A stretch of 25,429 nt of DNA from JBMCLJ01 sp048615375 (lineage in GTDB: Bacteria; Patescibacteriota; Dojkabacteria; JAOAGR01), in the NCBI GenBank assembly GCA_048615375.1, contig JBMCLJ010000009.1, positions 1 to 25,429 on the forward strand, in the 5' to 3' direction. A model generated the notes under the pieces. That model was given only the letters and a program-made list of their open reading frames with translations, searched no databases and was not told the DNA's origin. Position numbers and translations under genes: made by a program. Of the stretch, positions 1-9,349 are shown piece after piece. Each line of letters opens with the position of its first letter. The first letter of the stretch is position 1.

Positions 1-225
1 AATTTTAAAAATACTAAAAATTTAAAAGTTGTGCAAAAGTGCCAAAGTTCAGTAATTCCATAATTTAATTATACCAGTTATCGGCCATAATAGTCATGTA
101 CATATTTACTGGTATTGTCTATAAGGGAGAACAAATGACAAAGGGTTGTATTATTTAATGAGAAAATGCTATTTTGCTTTAATTAAAATTTTAATTAACC
201 TCAAGCCACAAACACTTGCCTCATA
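1..225. other. AT-rich leader region, no gene seen
   Basis: I see no convincing gene here. An in-frame stretch of 20 codons is open from the window edge to a TAA near 61-63, too short to call. The segment holds an inverted repeat with 8-bp arms (ATACCAGT at 71-78, ACTGGTAT at 108-115, 29-base loop) without a following T tract, and a perfect 20-bp AT palindrome, TTAATTAAAATTTTAATTAA, at 179-198, ending 27 bases before the first gene. No clear -35/-10 pair is evident. Confidence 0.5.
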
Positions 226-2166
226 ATGTTTAAAAGAAAAAGCAAAACGATCGCTTTAATACTAATACTACTTACTCTCTCACTCGCTATTGTTGCAGTC
301 TATCTTGCAGTCTCACTTCAAAACCGAGAACAAGTAACACCAACAGACAGTGACGCATCATCTAAATCAAACGATTGTGATGCTGAATTCTCAAGTGGTC
401 CGTATGCATATGGTAATAATAAAACGGGAAGGATAACAATAGTTAATTGCTCACATAACACTCTTTCTGGTTCATGTAAAGTATTACAACATCACTGTGA
501 TGATAAAGATGGAGATGATGGCAAAAGCGGTCAGTGCAGCAGTGATCCTAGTACATCATCAAAAAGTTATAGTATCCCATCGGGCCATGAAGATACGTTA
601 TCAGTAGACTGTGATCCTGGAGATTGTGGTTCATGTCAGGCAGATATTGAGTGTGTAGTTAATGGAAAAACGTACACTGATGGTATATTCAAGTCCTCTG
701 GTAAAGACTGTAGAGAATGTAAGGATTCTAAAAAATGTGAAGGCAATGATAAGGTGAAACGCGACTGTGATGGGAATGAAATAAGCAGAGAAAAGAATCA
801 TAAAGACTGTATACAGGAATGTAATGAGACAGAGCAATGTGAAGGGAACAACTGGGTAAAGCGTGATTGTAATAACAATGTTGTGAGCGTTGTGGAAAAC
901 GACCCGCGTTGTGTATGCAATGAATCAGCAGCATGTGAAGGTACAGACTGGGTAGTTAGAGATTGTAATGGTAATGAAAAAAGCAGAGCGGTAAAAGATC
1001 CACGTTGCTATGATCCTCCAGTATGTGACTCAATGACAGTAGATGGAGGCAAATCGAAAAAACTTAAGCCCGGACAGTCCGCTACTGTAAACATTAGTGT
1101 TTCAAAACCAACAGTAAATAATGGTGTACTGGCTTACTACAATCAAGATAATTTATATGGACCAAATAATCCAAAACCAGCAGGTCTTTCTCCAGCAAAC
1201 AGTCCACTACAAGTTGTAACAGAAGATAATGGATTAAAGAAAACTAATCATCCTTTTACAGGTAATGTTAGTAACCAAAAATTAACCGTTAGTTTTACTG
1301 TTACCTATGATCAGTTATTCAATAACACCAAGGATCTCAATACAGGCAGCGAGATAAAAAAAATTCAGGCAAACGCCTACGCGGGTGGTGCTCCTCGGTC
1401 AGATGCGTGTGTAATATACTTCGAAAAATTACCTCCGGATCCCACAGATACTCCTGTCACAATAACCGATACTCCTGTCACAATAACCGATACTCCTGTC
1501 ACAATAACCGATACTCCAGTGACAATATCCGATACACCAATCACACCATCGGCTACAGAAAAACCTACCGGTCAATTAATTATTGAAAAAAAAGCTAATC
1601 CTACTATTGTAGATCCTGAGGCAATTGTTGATTATGAAATCAAAGTAACTAATAACTCAACAATCGCGCAGGATGTGTACAAGGTTGTCGACGAGTATAA
1701 CCCAGCGATGGGCTACGTGTCTGGAACAGCCGTGTATGATGGTCCAGGAGATCCGGAACCAGAACCCGAGGTTGAGGGTACGACACTTGTCTGGGATTTT
1801 AGTGCAAGCCCGATACCATTAGACTCAGGAGAGTACTTTACGATAGCATATAAAATGAAAGCACCTGAGGTAGAAGGTACATATCCAAATATAGCGATAC
1901 TATACGATGTAGATGATGAAGAAATTGATGAAGATGACGCGGTGATTGAAATTGACGATGAATCGCCAGACACAGAGATACCCGCTGAATGGATAATGAT
2001 TCTGTCTGGTACTGCATTCTTTATACTGTTGCCGGCGACTTTAAGAAGAGTACGTATGAACTTGTTGGTGAAAGCAACTGAAACAGGAGGGGGAGATAGC
2101 CGTAGAGGGTTTGATCTTCTCTCTAAAGTCGATCTAATTACTGAAAAACTTCGTGGGAAAAGGTAA
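226..2166 (+). CDS. Cys-rich membrane-anchored surface protein with DUF11-like domain
   Basis: The product is 646 residues and probably exposed on the cell surface. An N-terminal hydrophobic helix (about residues 8-31) follows a Lys/Arg start and could be an uncleaved anchor or signal peptide. Residues 51-161 are Cys-rich. Residues about 162-261 hold three copies of a roughly 32-residue Cys module with the core CEGxxxVxRDCxxN. A Thr/Pro stalk at 408-442 is five copies of DTPVTIT-like heptads, encoded by a 21-bp tandem repeat. Residues about 450-560 (core IIEKKANPTI, then VDYEIKVTNNS) resemble the DUF11/conserved-repeat fold of bacterial surface proteins. A second transmembrane helix lies at about 589-606, followed by a basic 40-residue tail. 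The tail is not an LPxTG-type signal. The start has no Shine-Dalgarno sequence. I do not recognise a named family for the whole protein; function is unknown, adhesion or envelope role is inference. Confidence 0.85.
   Translation: MFKRKSKTIALILILLTLSLAIVAVYLAVSLQNREQVTPTDSDASSKSNDCDAEFSSGPYAYGNNKTGRITIVNCSHNTLSGSCKVLQHHCDDKDGDDGKSGQCSSDPSTSSKSYSIPSGHEDTLSVDCDPGDCGSCQADIECVVNGKTYTDGIFKSSGKDCRECKDSKKCEGNDKVKRDCDGNEISREKNHKDCIQECNETEQCEGNNWVKRDCNNNVVSVVENDPRCVCNESAACEGTDWVVRDCNGNEKSRAVKDPRCYDPPVCDSMTVDGGKSKKLKPGQSATVNISVSKPTVNNGVLAYYNQDNLYGPNNPKPAGLSPANSPLQVVTEDNGLKKTNHPFTGNVSNQKLTVSFTVTYDQLFNNTKDLNTGSEIKKIQANAYAGGAPRSDACVIYFEKLPPDPTDTPVTITDTPVTITDTPVTITDTPVTISDTPITPSATEKPTGQLIIEKKANPTIVDPEAIVDYEIKVTNNSTIAQDVYKVVDEYNPAMGYVSGTAVYDGPGDPEPEPEVEGTTLVWDFSASPIPLDSGEYFTIAYKMKAPEVEGTYPNIAILYDVDDEEIDEDDAVIEIDDESPDTEIPAEWIMILSGTAFFILLPATLRRVRMNLLVKATETGGGDSRRGFDLLSKVDLITEKLRGKR
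1447..1551 (+). repeat. 21-bp tandem repeat encoding Thr/Pro stalk
   Basis: Five consecutive 21-bp units starting at 1447, 1468, 1489, 1510 and 1531. The first three are identical (GATACTCCTGTCACAATAACC), the fourth differs at a few positions and the fifth is more diverged. The unit is a multiple of three and encodes DTPVTIT. Identity at the DNA level, including codons, suggests recent expansion by slippage or unequal recombination. Confidence 0.95.
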
Positions 2167-2242
2167 ATTGAATTATTTATTTTAAATAGTAACAATATAC
2201 TTTGACTATAGAAATACCATACTGTCTGAGAAAGAATTATCT

Positions 2243-2260
2243 GGTATAGTACGGTATAGT
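2243..2260 (+). promoter_or_regulatory. Duplicated -10-like element before cca
   Basis: GGTATAGT occurs twice, at 2243-2250 and 2253-2260, exactly 10 bases apart. The second TATAGT ends 4 bases before the cca ATG, the first 14 bases before it. No convincing -35 element is found at the normal distance from either. Initiation from the first copy would give a very short leader. Confidence 0.5.
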
Positions 2261-2264
2261 CATA

Positions 2265-3743
2265 ATGATCCCTGAATACGTTAAGCAAGTAGCGAAGATG
2301 CTGAAAGATAATCAGTATAACGCGTGGCTGGTAGGCGGGTCAGTACGTGATATGCTTCTCGGCAGAAAACCAAAAGATTACGATATTACAACTGACGCTG
2401 AGCCTGATCGGCTCGCCAGGATTTTCCCTAAAAGTATACTTACAGGAGCGAGATTCGGTACAGTAACAGTAATCCAGGAAGATGAATTTGGAGAGTCACA
2501 TGATGTTGAAGTAACAACATTTCGGAGTGAAAAGGATTATGTCGGCGGTCGCTGGCCTTCACATGTAGAATTCAGTACACATGTCATAGACGACTTGAAA
2601 CGCAGGGATTTTACTATCAATGCAATGGCAATAGATTTAACCGGTTCCCCTGGAATACTGGACTCTGTAGAAGAATACTTAAAAAAAGTAACTAAAATTC
2701 CGAATTTTCCGCATGAAAATATTATGCTTCTCGACCCCTTTGACGGGCAAGCTGATCTTGTTGCGCGACTTATACGTGCTGTCGGCGATCCTGAAGAGCG
2801 GTTTCAGGAAGATGGGCTGAGAGCCTTACGAGCTTGTCGCATTGCTTCCGTTCTGGGATTTGAGATTGAAGCGTATACATTTGCCGCTATAAAAACAACA
2901 TTACAAGTCGCAGCTATGGTGAGTGTAGAACGGGTTCGTGCTGAACTGGAAAGACTTATCTACGAGAGCCCGCAACCTTCTCGAGGCATCGACCTTATGA
3001 GAGAGAGCGGATTACTTGAACTGTTCCTGCCGGAGTTGCTTGAAGGGTATAGGCTCGAACAGAATAAATATCATGTCGACGATGTCTATACACATTCGCT
3101 GAAGACGCTTGATATCGCCCCGGACGAAGTGAAATTTGCGGCATTATTTCATGACATAGGCAAGCCAAGGACTAAGCAAGGTGAGCATTTTTACAGTCAT
3201 GACCGTGTTGGTGCTGAGATGACCCGAGAAATACTGAGTCGTTTAAAATTCCCCAGAAGTTTTATAGAAGAAACTGCAGCCCTTGTACGCTGGCATATGT
3301 TTTATTTACCATCAACTGGAAGTGAACGAAACAAAGAAGAGCCAATCGAACTACAGAAAAAATCCAGAAATGCAGCATTCAAGACTGGATTGTCAGACGC
3401 AGCAATCCGACGAATGATTCGTAGAGTAGGGGGGCATGAGCAAATGGATAAACTCATTACATTACGCATAGCTGACGCGACAGCAAACCCCAAATCTTCA
3501 TTTGACCCGAATGAAATTCAGACTCTTGCAGATAGAGTAGCCAGGATCCGTGAAGAAGAAAGTGCATTGCACATTTCCGATCTGAAAGTAAATGGTCATG
3601 ATCTCCAGCAGATCGGTATCCCGCAAGGTCCCAGGATACGGGAAACACTTGAATATCTTCTTGAAATAGTTACTGACGATATCACGCTCAATGAAAGAGA
3701 AGTCCTCCTTGACCTCGCAAAACGAAAGTCGGGAGTTGTATAA
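2265..3743 (+). CDS. cca: CCA tRNA nucleotidyltransferase with HD domain
   Basis: Class II tRNA nucleotidyltransferase, which adds or repairs the 3' CCA end of tRNAs using CTP and ATP. The 492-residue protein shows the nucleotidyltransferase signature LVGGSVRD (22-29) followed by the metal-binding pair D38 and D40 in KPKDYD. Further family motifs are RRDFTINAMAID (113-124), DPFDGQADL (157-165) and the nucleotide-selecting EDxxRxxR motif in QEDGLRALRA (181-190). An HD-type domain follows, with H277 and HDIGKP at 296-301; in such enzymes this domain has phosphatase or phosphodiesterase activity. The C-terminus is an extended helical region. From family knowledge it could be a full CCA enzyme or an A-adding enzyme; a single copy here does not decide this. 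It sits alone between surface-protein genes with its own upstream -10-like repeats. Confidence 0.95.
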   Translation: MIPEYVKQVAKMLKDNQYNAWLVGGSVRDMLLGRKPKDYDITTDAEPDRLARIFPKSILTGARFGTVTVIQEDEFGESHDVEVTTFRSEKDYVGGRWPSHVEFSTHVIDDLKRRDFTINAMAIDLTGSPGILDSVEEYLKKVTKIPNFPHENIMLLDPFDGQADLVARLIRAVGDPEERFQEDGLRALRACRIASVLGFEIEAYTFAAIKTTLQVAAMVSVERVRAELERLIYESPQPSRGIDLMRESGLLELFLPELLEGYRLEQNKYHVDDVYTHSLKTLDIAPDEVKFAALFHDIGKPRTKQGEHFYSHDRVGAEMTREILSRLKFPRSFIEETAALVRWHMFYLPSTGSERNKEEPIELQKKSRNAAFKTGLSDAAIRRMIRRVGGHEQMDKLITLRIADATANPKSSFDPNEIQTLADRVARIREEESALHISDLKVNGHDLQQIGIPQGPRIRETLEYLLEIVTDDITLNEREVLLDLAKRKSGVV

Positions 3744-3772
3744 TCCCTGAGTTTAACTTGCTGATCAGGGAT
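3743..3772. terminator. Inverted repeat at the cca stop, possible weak terminator
   Basis: Perfect 8-bp arms ATCCCTGA (3743-3750) and TCAGGGAT (3765-3772) are separated by 14 bases. The left arm overlaps the last base of the cca stop codon. There is no T tract on either side, so it may be a Rho-type or processing hairpin rather than a classical intrinsic terminator. Confidence 0.4.
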
Positions 3773-3794
3773 AAGTTGAATGTCAGTATTGTAT

Positions 3795-3823
3795 TAGACA
3801 TCTATACATTATTTATATATAAT
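3795..3823 (+). promoter_or_regulatory. Candidate promoter of the giant surface-protein gene
   Basis: TAGACA at 3795-3800 and TATAAT at 3818-3823 are separated by 17 bases, matching a housekeeping-sigma promoter closely. The predicted transcription start near 3830 lies upstream of ATG 3851 but downstream of ATG 3758, which argues that the longer reading frame from 3758 is not the real start. Confidence 0.65.
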
Positions 3824-3836
3824 CATTCACTTTTGA

Positions 3837-3857
3837 CTGACATTACGTTAATGTCAG
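3837..3857. promoter_or_regulatory. Operator-like or hairpin inverted repeat over the start codon
   Basis: CTGACATTA (3837-3845) and TAATGTCAG (3849-3857) are perfect 9-bp arms with a 3-base spacer. The right arm contains the ATG at 3851. A third half-site, AATGTCAG, occurs at 3779-3786 just upstream of the -35 element. The arrangement could be a repressor operator or a leader hairpin that hides the start. Confidence 0.5.
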
Positions 3858-6800
3858 CTAAATTATTACAAAGAACAATACTTATGACACTTCGTACAAA
3901 GTGGAAGGCTGCCCCCTTTATGGTCCACATACAAAAAATATGCACCTTATGTATACTAGCCGCCTTAGCTTTTAGCTCTGTGCATCTCGCGCCAGGATTC
4001 CAGGCACAAGCGACTTTTCACTCAGACGAAGCAAAGACGGTAGAAGAACGTGATGAGCTGCCAGATCCACATGAAACTGACGAACCAGAACAAGAACTCG
4101 ATGCCGATAGCAGTGAACCTGAAAACGAGGCGTCTGATGAAAACGAAATAACGGAACAGGAAGAATCTGATAAAAAAGAAGAAAAAGGCGGGAAAACAAT
4201 AAAAGAGGACGCAAAAGAAACAAATTCCAGCGATACAGGTGATAAAGAAGTGAAAAGTATAAAGGATCAGGTTTCTATGCAGGGCAAGAAACAGAAAATT
4301 CATACTATTAAATCAAATACTCGATATACCTATTCACTCAACGAAAGAGTCTCAATTCAATTCCATACATTACAAGACATAGAATCCCCTTACCTGACTA
4401 TTGAAGAAACCAGTGTTGAGGTTAATAAGAAAAAAGTCACCGGTTACGCTTTTGAAACCAATATGAAGAATAAAACCTTTTCATATGATTTGACATTACC
4501 AAAGAGTCAGAATTCTGAACACGCGGAAGTGCATTACAGCGAGGATGGTGAAGTGTTTACTAAAGTCAAAAATACTAAGGAAGAGGGTGATTCTGTTACT
4601 ATAAAAAATCTTGATCATTTTACAATATTTGTTGTTACAACACCTGACCCAGTGCAGGCAGACTGTACAGGAGCCGGAATTGGGATCGTTGGATCTGATT
4701 CTTGTTATAACACAATACAGGAAGCGGTTGATAATGCTGCCGAAGGTGATACGATTGAAGTACAGGCTGGAACTTATAACGAAACTGTTTTAATTTCTAC
4801 AAATAACATTATTTTGCGTGGTAATGGTGGCGATGCGAATGTAGCGGGCGCTGATGGATCAGTTATTATCGATGGATCAGGCATTACATCAGGACCTAAC
4901 GGCCGTCCCAGCGCAATCTCGTTTACCGAAGGAGTATCAGGAGTAACGATTGAAGGTTTTCACATTCGTAATTTCCGCGATACTGTAACCAACAGCCCTG
5001 GTCGTGGTGCTGGAATTGATTCTTGGGATGTTAATACCTCGAATATCACTATCACTAATAATACGTTTACGAATATTGACTGGGCTGCTGTATTTACAGG
5101 GAGCAATGACGGCGCGACAGGCACTGATGGCTGGGTGGTAACACAAAACGATGTACAGATGGGGACGTGGTCACCGAATAATAATGTCTACGGTATAGAA
5201 ATGACCAATGCCACAAATGCAGTGGTTGCAGAAAACATGGTTTCAGGAGGATATCAGGGGGTGCTGATCAGTTCACAAAACGCTGCAGTGCAAAATGTCG
5301 AGGTGAGAAATAATGCTATCAGTGAAACAGAAGTATCAAATATTTATGTATATGGAGACAATGTAACAGATGTCGCGATTGAAGATAATACGTTTGGCGA
5401 AGCTCCATTTAATGACTGGATGTACGCCGGTGGAGTTACCACCGACAACAATACATGGATTGTAGGTGGTTCTACTGGATACACAACTCCCAATCAGGCG
5501 ATTAACCATGCAAGAGATGGAGATACAATTTTAGTAACTCCCGGAACGTATACAAACCCAGCTGATCCGGATGTATTTATCAATAAATCAGTTGATTTGA
5601 CGTGTGAATATGGTGCAATCATCGAAGGCACGGGTAATGGTACAGGTATCAGGATTCAGGCCGATAATGTCACGGTAAGCGGATGTAGTATAACTGACTT
5701 TCTGTATGGAATTATTGTTTCGAGTAATGTAGCCAATCCGGATACTATCCGCGTTCAAAATTCAAGAATTTACGATAATGCAAGTCTCGGTATAAGAAAT
5801 GACTCGACTCTGGGTGGAAATGTAGACGCGCGAGGTAACTGGTGGGGTTCTCCAACCGGACCTAATGATACGCAGGCGGGTGATGGCAGTATCCCTGATA
5901 CTAATCCTGCTGGAACAGGAAATGGTGTACGAGGAATGATAACTTATGAAGGCTGGATGGGCGGACCAATACCAGCTCCTGAAAACCTCGGCTTTAATGT
6001 TCCTGCAGGTGATTACGCTACTCCTCGACCTGATGTTGAAGTAACCTGTGGAGGTTATGTGAACCAAAATCTGATTTCCCATCACTGGACTTCAGTCACC
6101 GGAGCTGTTCGTTATCAACGACAATGGCAATATCCAGGCAGCTCAACATGGCAGGGTGCTGAGAATTGGACAACACCATACTCAAATTACCGGACACTGG
6201 GAGGAAACCCTGGAGTTGAAGGAGAATGGACATTTCGTGTCCGTGCTCAAGACGCGGATGGTAACTGGAGCGGATGGAGTGATACCTGTCTGCTCAACTA
6301 TGACCGAACTGCGCCAGAGCCAGTTCAAATGACAGCGCTTTACCAGGGACATGACGCTGCTTCCCGTCAAGAAGTACTTACCTGTACAACTGATTCAACA
6401 GGTTACACGACCGATACGAGAATAACTATTGACTGGGAACCAAGCACAGATCCAAACATAGATTTCTACTGGTTGGGAACAAAGACCAATCCAAGACATG
6501 CACGGGTACAACACCCAACAACTGAATATCTTGGAAATATGTCTCCTGGCAGAAATCCTTACTGGTATACCATTATTGCTGTAGACAAAGCGGGAAATGA
6601 AAGCGCTCTTACTTCTGTTGACGCTGATACTGATAAATCTACAGTCTCTGAAGCGTGTGGCAACCTGATTCTGGATACAGAAGATCCTGAAGCACCTGTC
6701 TGGACAAATCCTACCGCTCCTGTGTTTGTAACCCGACTGGGTGACGGCGCTCAGGAAGGTAGAGTAAATATGACCTTTCAGGGAAGTCCTTCGACTGATG

Positions 6801-9241
6801 TTGCGTTCTACGAATACCAGTATCGATCAGCAGATCTCAATGGTGCTAATCCTTCCAGTAATATCATGCGAATGAACGGCGCGAGCTGTAATGCGGGAAA
6901 CATCTGTATTTGGACCCCAATGTTTAATGATGGGAGAAGGAATATTCACAGAGTGCGTGCTGTTGATAATGCGGGCAATAGAAGCGAGTGGTCAAATTAT
7001 ACCAATTTGAATGAAACTGAATTTTCCAATGTCAATCCTGACGACTTTTACTACGATGATTATGTGAATGGAACTGGGGTATTTACCACAGCTAACGGCT
7101 ATGTGCAGGCTCGTGGAGGATTTGGAGTTCGTGAACAGATCTCACCGGAATCTACTATTACGAGTACAGCACCTGCATCACCAGTACAAACATCGACTAT
7201 TGCTCTCGAGTATACTTCAAACGATGTTGACACAGCAGTAAAAGAGGTCCGCCTCTATGTTTCTTACGATGGCGGAGGTTACAGTCAGGTAGATGCTTCA
7301 ACAGAAACAGAAGGTACATTTAACTACGCAATGGATCAAGGTGACGGAGAATATTGCTTCCATACAAGGGCAGAAGACATTGCTGACGATCTTATTCTTG
7401 ATAATGGTACTGGAAATATTGAACCGGCTAAAGCATGTGCATATGAAGTTACTCTTGACACAACCGCTCCAGTTGTTTCTATTGGCAGTGGTAATAATGG
7501 AGCCGATGGAACCCGGGAAAACAGCGCGTCACTACCTGAGCCTCGTGATAACGAACCTCAGAACTCAGGTCCAGCACATGGAAGTACAGTAAATGGTACC
7601 GTTTCAGTACATGGAACTGCTACCGATGAAAACATGTATCGATATCACTTCAGGATTATTGCCGATGGAGAAACAGAGGCGGGAAAAAATGCAGGGACGA
7701 ACGGATTTAACCAGGGAGGATATGTTTATACAGAAGTTGTGTACTCTGACTTAGGCCCTGATGGTCAGATTGATTTTGATAACAATACTGACGGAATACA
7801 GGGACTGGATACTACATTGCTTGAAGATGGATGCTACTGGATGATTATTGGCGCAAGAGATGAAGCGAATAACCGTTCTGACAGTAATCGGGATAGAGAT
7901 CCAAGAGTACGAATCTGTATTGATAATACCCCTCCAATGCTTACACTTACTCCAATTACTATCCCTGAAGGAGAAGAAATTCCTGATTTCGTAGAGTTCA
8001 TAGACTCTGTGAGTGGAAATGATGGTAATGAACCGGTCTGTACCTTTGACCCTGCAAATCCTTCCAACACAGTCGCTCAGCCTGAAGCTGAGCAGGTATA
8101 TGAAGTGGTCTGTACTGTTTCTGATACTGTCGGAAACAGCGTAGAAGAACGGACTACCTTAACAATTGAGAATAATATTCCGTCAGTAACCATTATTGAT
8201 GCAGGGAATAACCTCAATACTGATGTCATTAATGGTAATCCTGACTTCACCTACGAATGGGGAGGTGATTGCGCGGGTACTGGAAGTACTGTCAATAAAG
8301 CTACTGAGCCAGGTAGTTATACGTGTACCGTGACAGTTCGTGATAGCGACGGTGACACAGCAACTGACAGTATTTCTTACACCATAGCACCAGCGCCAGG
8401 TAACGATGATGATGGGCAGGATGATAATGATACTCCTCAGAATTCCGGTGGTAGTAATCCCGATAACAATGATTCAGGAACTGGAAGTGGAAATACAATA
8501 GATTCCGGTTTCATTGGAGGAATTGGCAATGACTTTCCTCTCGCGCAGAACGACACAGTAACCCTTCCTGCACCTGATGAAGATGAAGAGGAGACAGAAG
8601 AAGACGAGGAAGGAGAGATTCTCGGTATTGAGACTCGAGTTGAATTAATTGATAATTATTATGAAATTGAAGCGGAGCAGGGGACTGAAATATCTCTTGA
8701 TGGAGGAAATGGTCTGTGTGAACAGTTTCATAATCTGAGTTTCCGAACCAAAAACAACATTGATGGACGAGTATATATTCTCGACTATGATCCGGAAAAG
8801 TACGAAAACAGACCATATGAAGATGCGAGGTACGCGTTCGATGTCTGTGAAGTAAAGCTGGAGAATATGAGCTTTGAAGATATTGAAGATGTCGAATTAC
8901 GTTCGAAGTATACCGAGAACTGGCTTGGAGAAATTGAGTACGAAGATGGAGATTTGCGATTATTTACAGCAAATACGACCGAAGAAAAACTGGACACGAA
9001 AGTATCAATTTCTAAAGTTGAAGATATCAGAGTTGACGGTAAAGAGTATGATGTAGTTGAATCTAAAATGGATGCGTTGCCTGTGGTATTTGCGATTGCG
9101 CCTGTAGAACTCTCAAGCGCAGAAGCCGCGTCAAGCTTCCCCTGGTGGGTTATCCTGCTTATTATCGCGGCGATACTTCTTCTCGCGTTGATTTACTTCC
9201 TTACAAGGAAGAAGGATACGAAGGAAGAGACCAGGTATTAA
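3851..9241 (+). CDS. Giant multidomain surface protein (beta-helix, Ig/Fn3-like, membrane anchor)
   Basis: From ATG 3851 the product is 1796 residues; the frame is open from 3758, but a good promoter predicts transcription beginning near 3830. ATG 3884 is an alternative. A signal peptide with core ICTLCILAALAFSS ends at AQA near residue 55. Residues about 57-150 are an extremely acidic Glu/Asp/Lys stretch. Two parallel beta-helix blocks follow, each opening with an AxxGDTIxVxxGTY motif (about 290-310 and 550-570) and containing the GNWWGSPTGPND motif common in such helices (about 662). Several Ig/Fn3-like modules follow, several opening with a TAP or TPP motif (about 819, 1205, 1359), and a PKD-like module with CTVTVRDSDGDT (about 1490). 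An Asn/Asp/Gly linker, an acidic stretch and one more domain precede a C-terminal transmembrane helix (about 1762-1786) and the tail RKKDTKEETRY. This is an extended cell-surface protein; adhesion or polysaccharide binding is inference. Confidence 0.85.
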   Translation: MSAKLLQRTILMTLRTKWKAAPFMVHIQKICTLCILAALAFSSVHLAPGFQAQATFHSDEAKTVEERDELPDPHETDEPEQELDADSSEPENEASDENEITEQEESDKKEEKGGKTIKEDAKETNSSDTGDKEVKSIKDQVSMQGKKQKIHTIKSNTRYTYSLNERVSIQFHTLQDIESPYLTIEETSVEVNKKKVTGYAFETNMKNKTFSYDLTLPKSQNSEHAEVHYSEDGEVFTKVKNTKEEGDSVTIKNLDHFTIFVVTTPDPVQADCTGAGIGIVGSDSCYNTIQEAVDNAAEGDTIEVQAGTYNETVLISTNNIILRGNGGDANVAGADGSVIIDGSGITSGPNGRPSAISFTEGVSGVTIEGFHIRNFRDTVTNSPGRGAGIDSWDVNTSNITITNNTFTNIDWAAVFTGSNDGATGTDGWVVTQNDVQMGTWSPNNNVYGIEMTNATNAVVAENMVSGGYQGVLISSQNAAVQNVEVRNNAISETEVSNIYVYGDNVTDVAIEDNTFGEAPFNDWMYAGGVTTDNNTWIVGGSTGYTTPNQAINHARDGDTILVTPGTYTNPADPDVFINKSVDLTCEYGAIIEGTGNGTGIRIQADNVTVSGCSITDFLYGIIVSSNVANPDTIRVQNSRIYDNASLGIRNDSTLGGNVDARGNWWGSPTGPNDTQAGDGSIPDTNPAGTGNGVRGMITYEGWMGGPIPAPENLGFNVPAGDYATPRPDVEVTCGGYVNQNLISHHWTSVTGAVRYQRQWQYPGSSTWQGAENWTTPYSNYRTLGGNPGVEGEWTFRVRAQDADGNWSGWSDTCLLNYDRTAPEPVQMTALYQGHDAASRQEVLTCTTDSTGYTTDTRITIDWEPSTDPNIDFYWLGTKTNPRHARVQHPTTEYLGNMSPGRNPYWYTIIAVDKAGNESALTSVDADTDKSTVSEACGNLILDTEDPEAPVWTNPTAPVFVTRLGDGAQEGRVNMTFQGSPSTDVAFYEYQYRSADLNGANPSSNIMRMNGASCNAGNICIWTPMFNDGRRNIHRVRAVDNAGNRSEWSNYTNLNETEFSNVNPDDFYYDDYVNGTGVFTTANGYVQARGGFGVREQISPESTITSTAPASPVQTSTIALEYTSNDVDTAVKEVRLYVSYDGGGYSQVDASTETEGTFNYAMDQGDGEYCFHTRAEDIADDLILDNGTGNIEPAKACAYEVTLDTTAPVVSIGSGNNGADGTRENSASLPEPRDNEPQNSGPAHGSTVNGTVSVHGTATDENMYRYHFRIIADGETEAGKNAGTNGFNQGGYVYTEVVYSDLGPDGQIDFDNNTDGIQGLDTTLLEDGCYWMIIGARDEANNRSDSNRDRDPRVRICIDNTPPMLTLTPITIPEGEEIPDFVEFIDSVSGNDGNEPVCTFDPANPSNTVAQPEAEQVYEVVCTVSDTVGNSVEERTTLTIENNIPSVTIIDAGNNLNTDVINGNPDFTYEWGGDCAGTGSTVNKATEPGSYTCTVTVRDSDGDTATDSISYTIAPAPGNDDDGQDDNDTPQNSGGSNPDNNDSGTGSGNTIDSGFIGGIGNDFPLAQNDTVTLPAPDEDEEETEEDEEGEILGIETRVELIDNYYEIEAEQGTEISLDGGNGLCEQFHNLSFRTKNNIDGRVYILDYDPEKYENRPYEDARYAFDVCEVKLENMSFEDIEDVELRSKYTENWLGEIEYEDGDLRLFTANTTEEKLDTKVSISKVEDIRVDGKEYDVVESKMDALPVVFAIAPVELSSAEAASSFPWWVILLIIAAILLLALIYFLTRKKDTKEETRY

Positions 9242-9265
9242 ACACTCACACTCGTAGAGCGCTAT

Positions 9266-9294
9266 TACCCCCTGTTTGAGGGGGTATATTTTTT
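9266..9294 (+). terminator. Intrinsic terminator after the giant surface-protein gene
   Basis: TACCCCC (9266-9272), a 7-base loop and GGGGGTA (9280-9286) form a G:C-rich stem followed by TATTTTTTAT. This is the clearest terminator in the window, 25 bases after the stop. Confidence 0.9.
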
Positions 9295-9332
9295 ATATGA
9301 GTAATTCTTCAATATTCCTTTCTCCGTACTTT

Positions 9333-9338
9333 TATACT
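9333..9338 (+). promoter_or_regulatory. pcrA: -10-like TATACT before pcrA
   Basis: TATACT lies 11 bases upstream of the GTG start of the helicase gene, so the predicted leader would be about five bases or less. No good -35 hexamer is seen at the usual distance. Confidence 0.45.
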
Positions 9339-9349
9339 ATCCTACTCCT

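Noticed and set aside
3758..3850. Longer N-terminus for the giant surface protein
   Set aside because: It overlaps the cca-end inverted repeat and contains the promoter; the residues do not look like a signal peptide.
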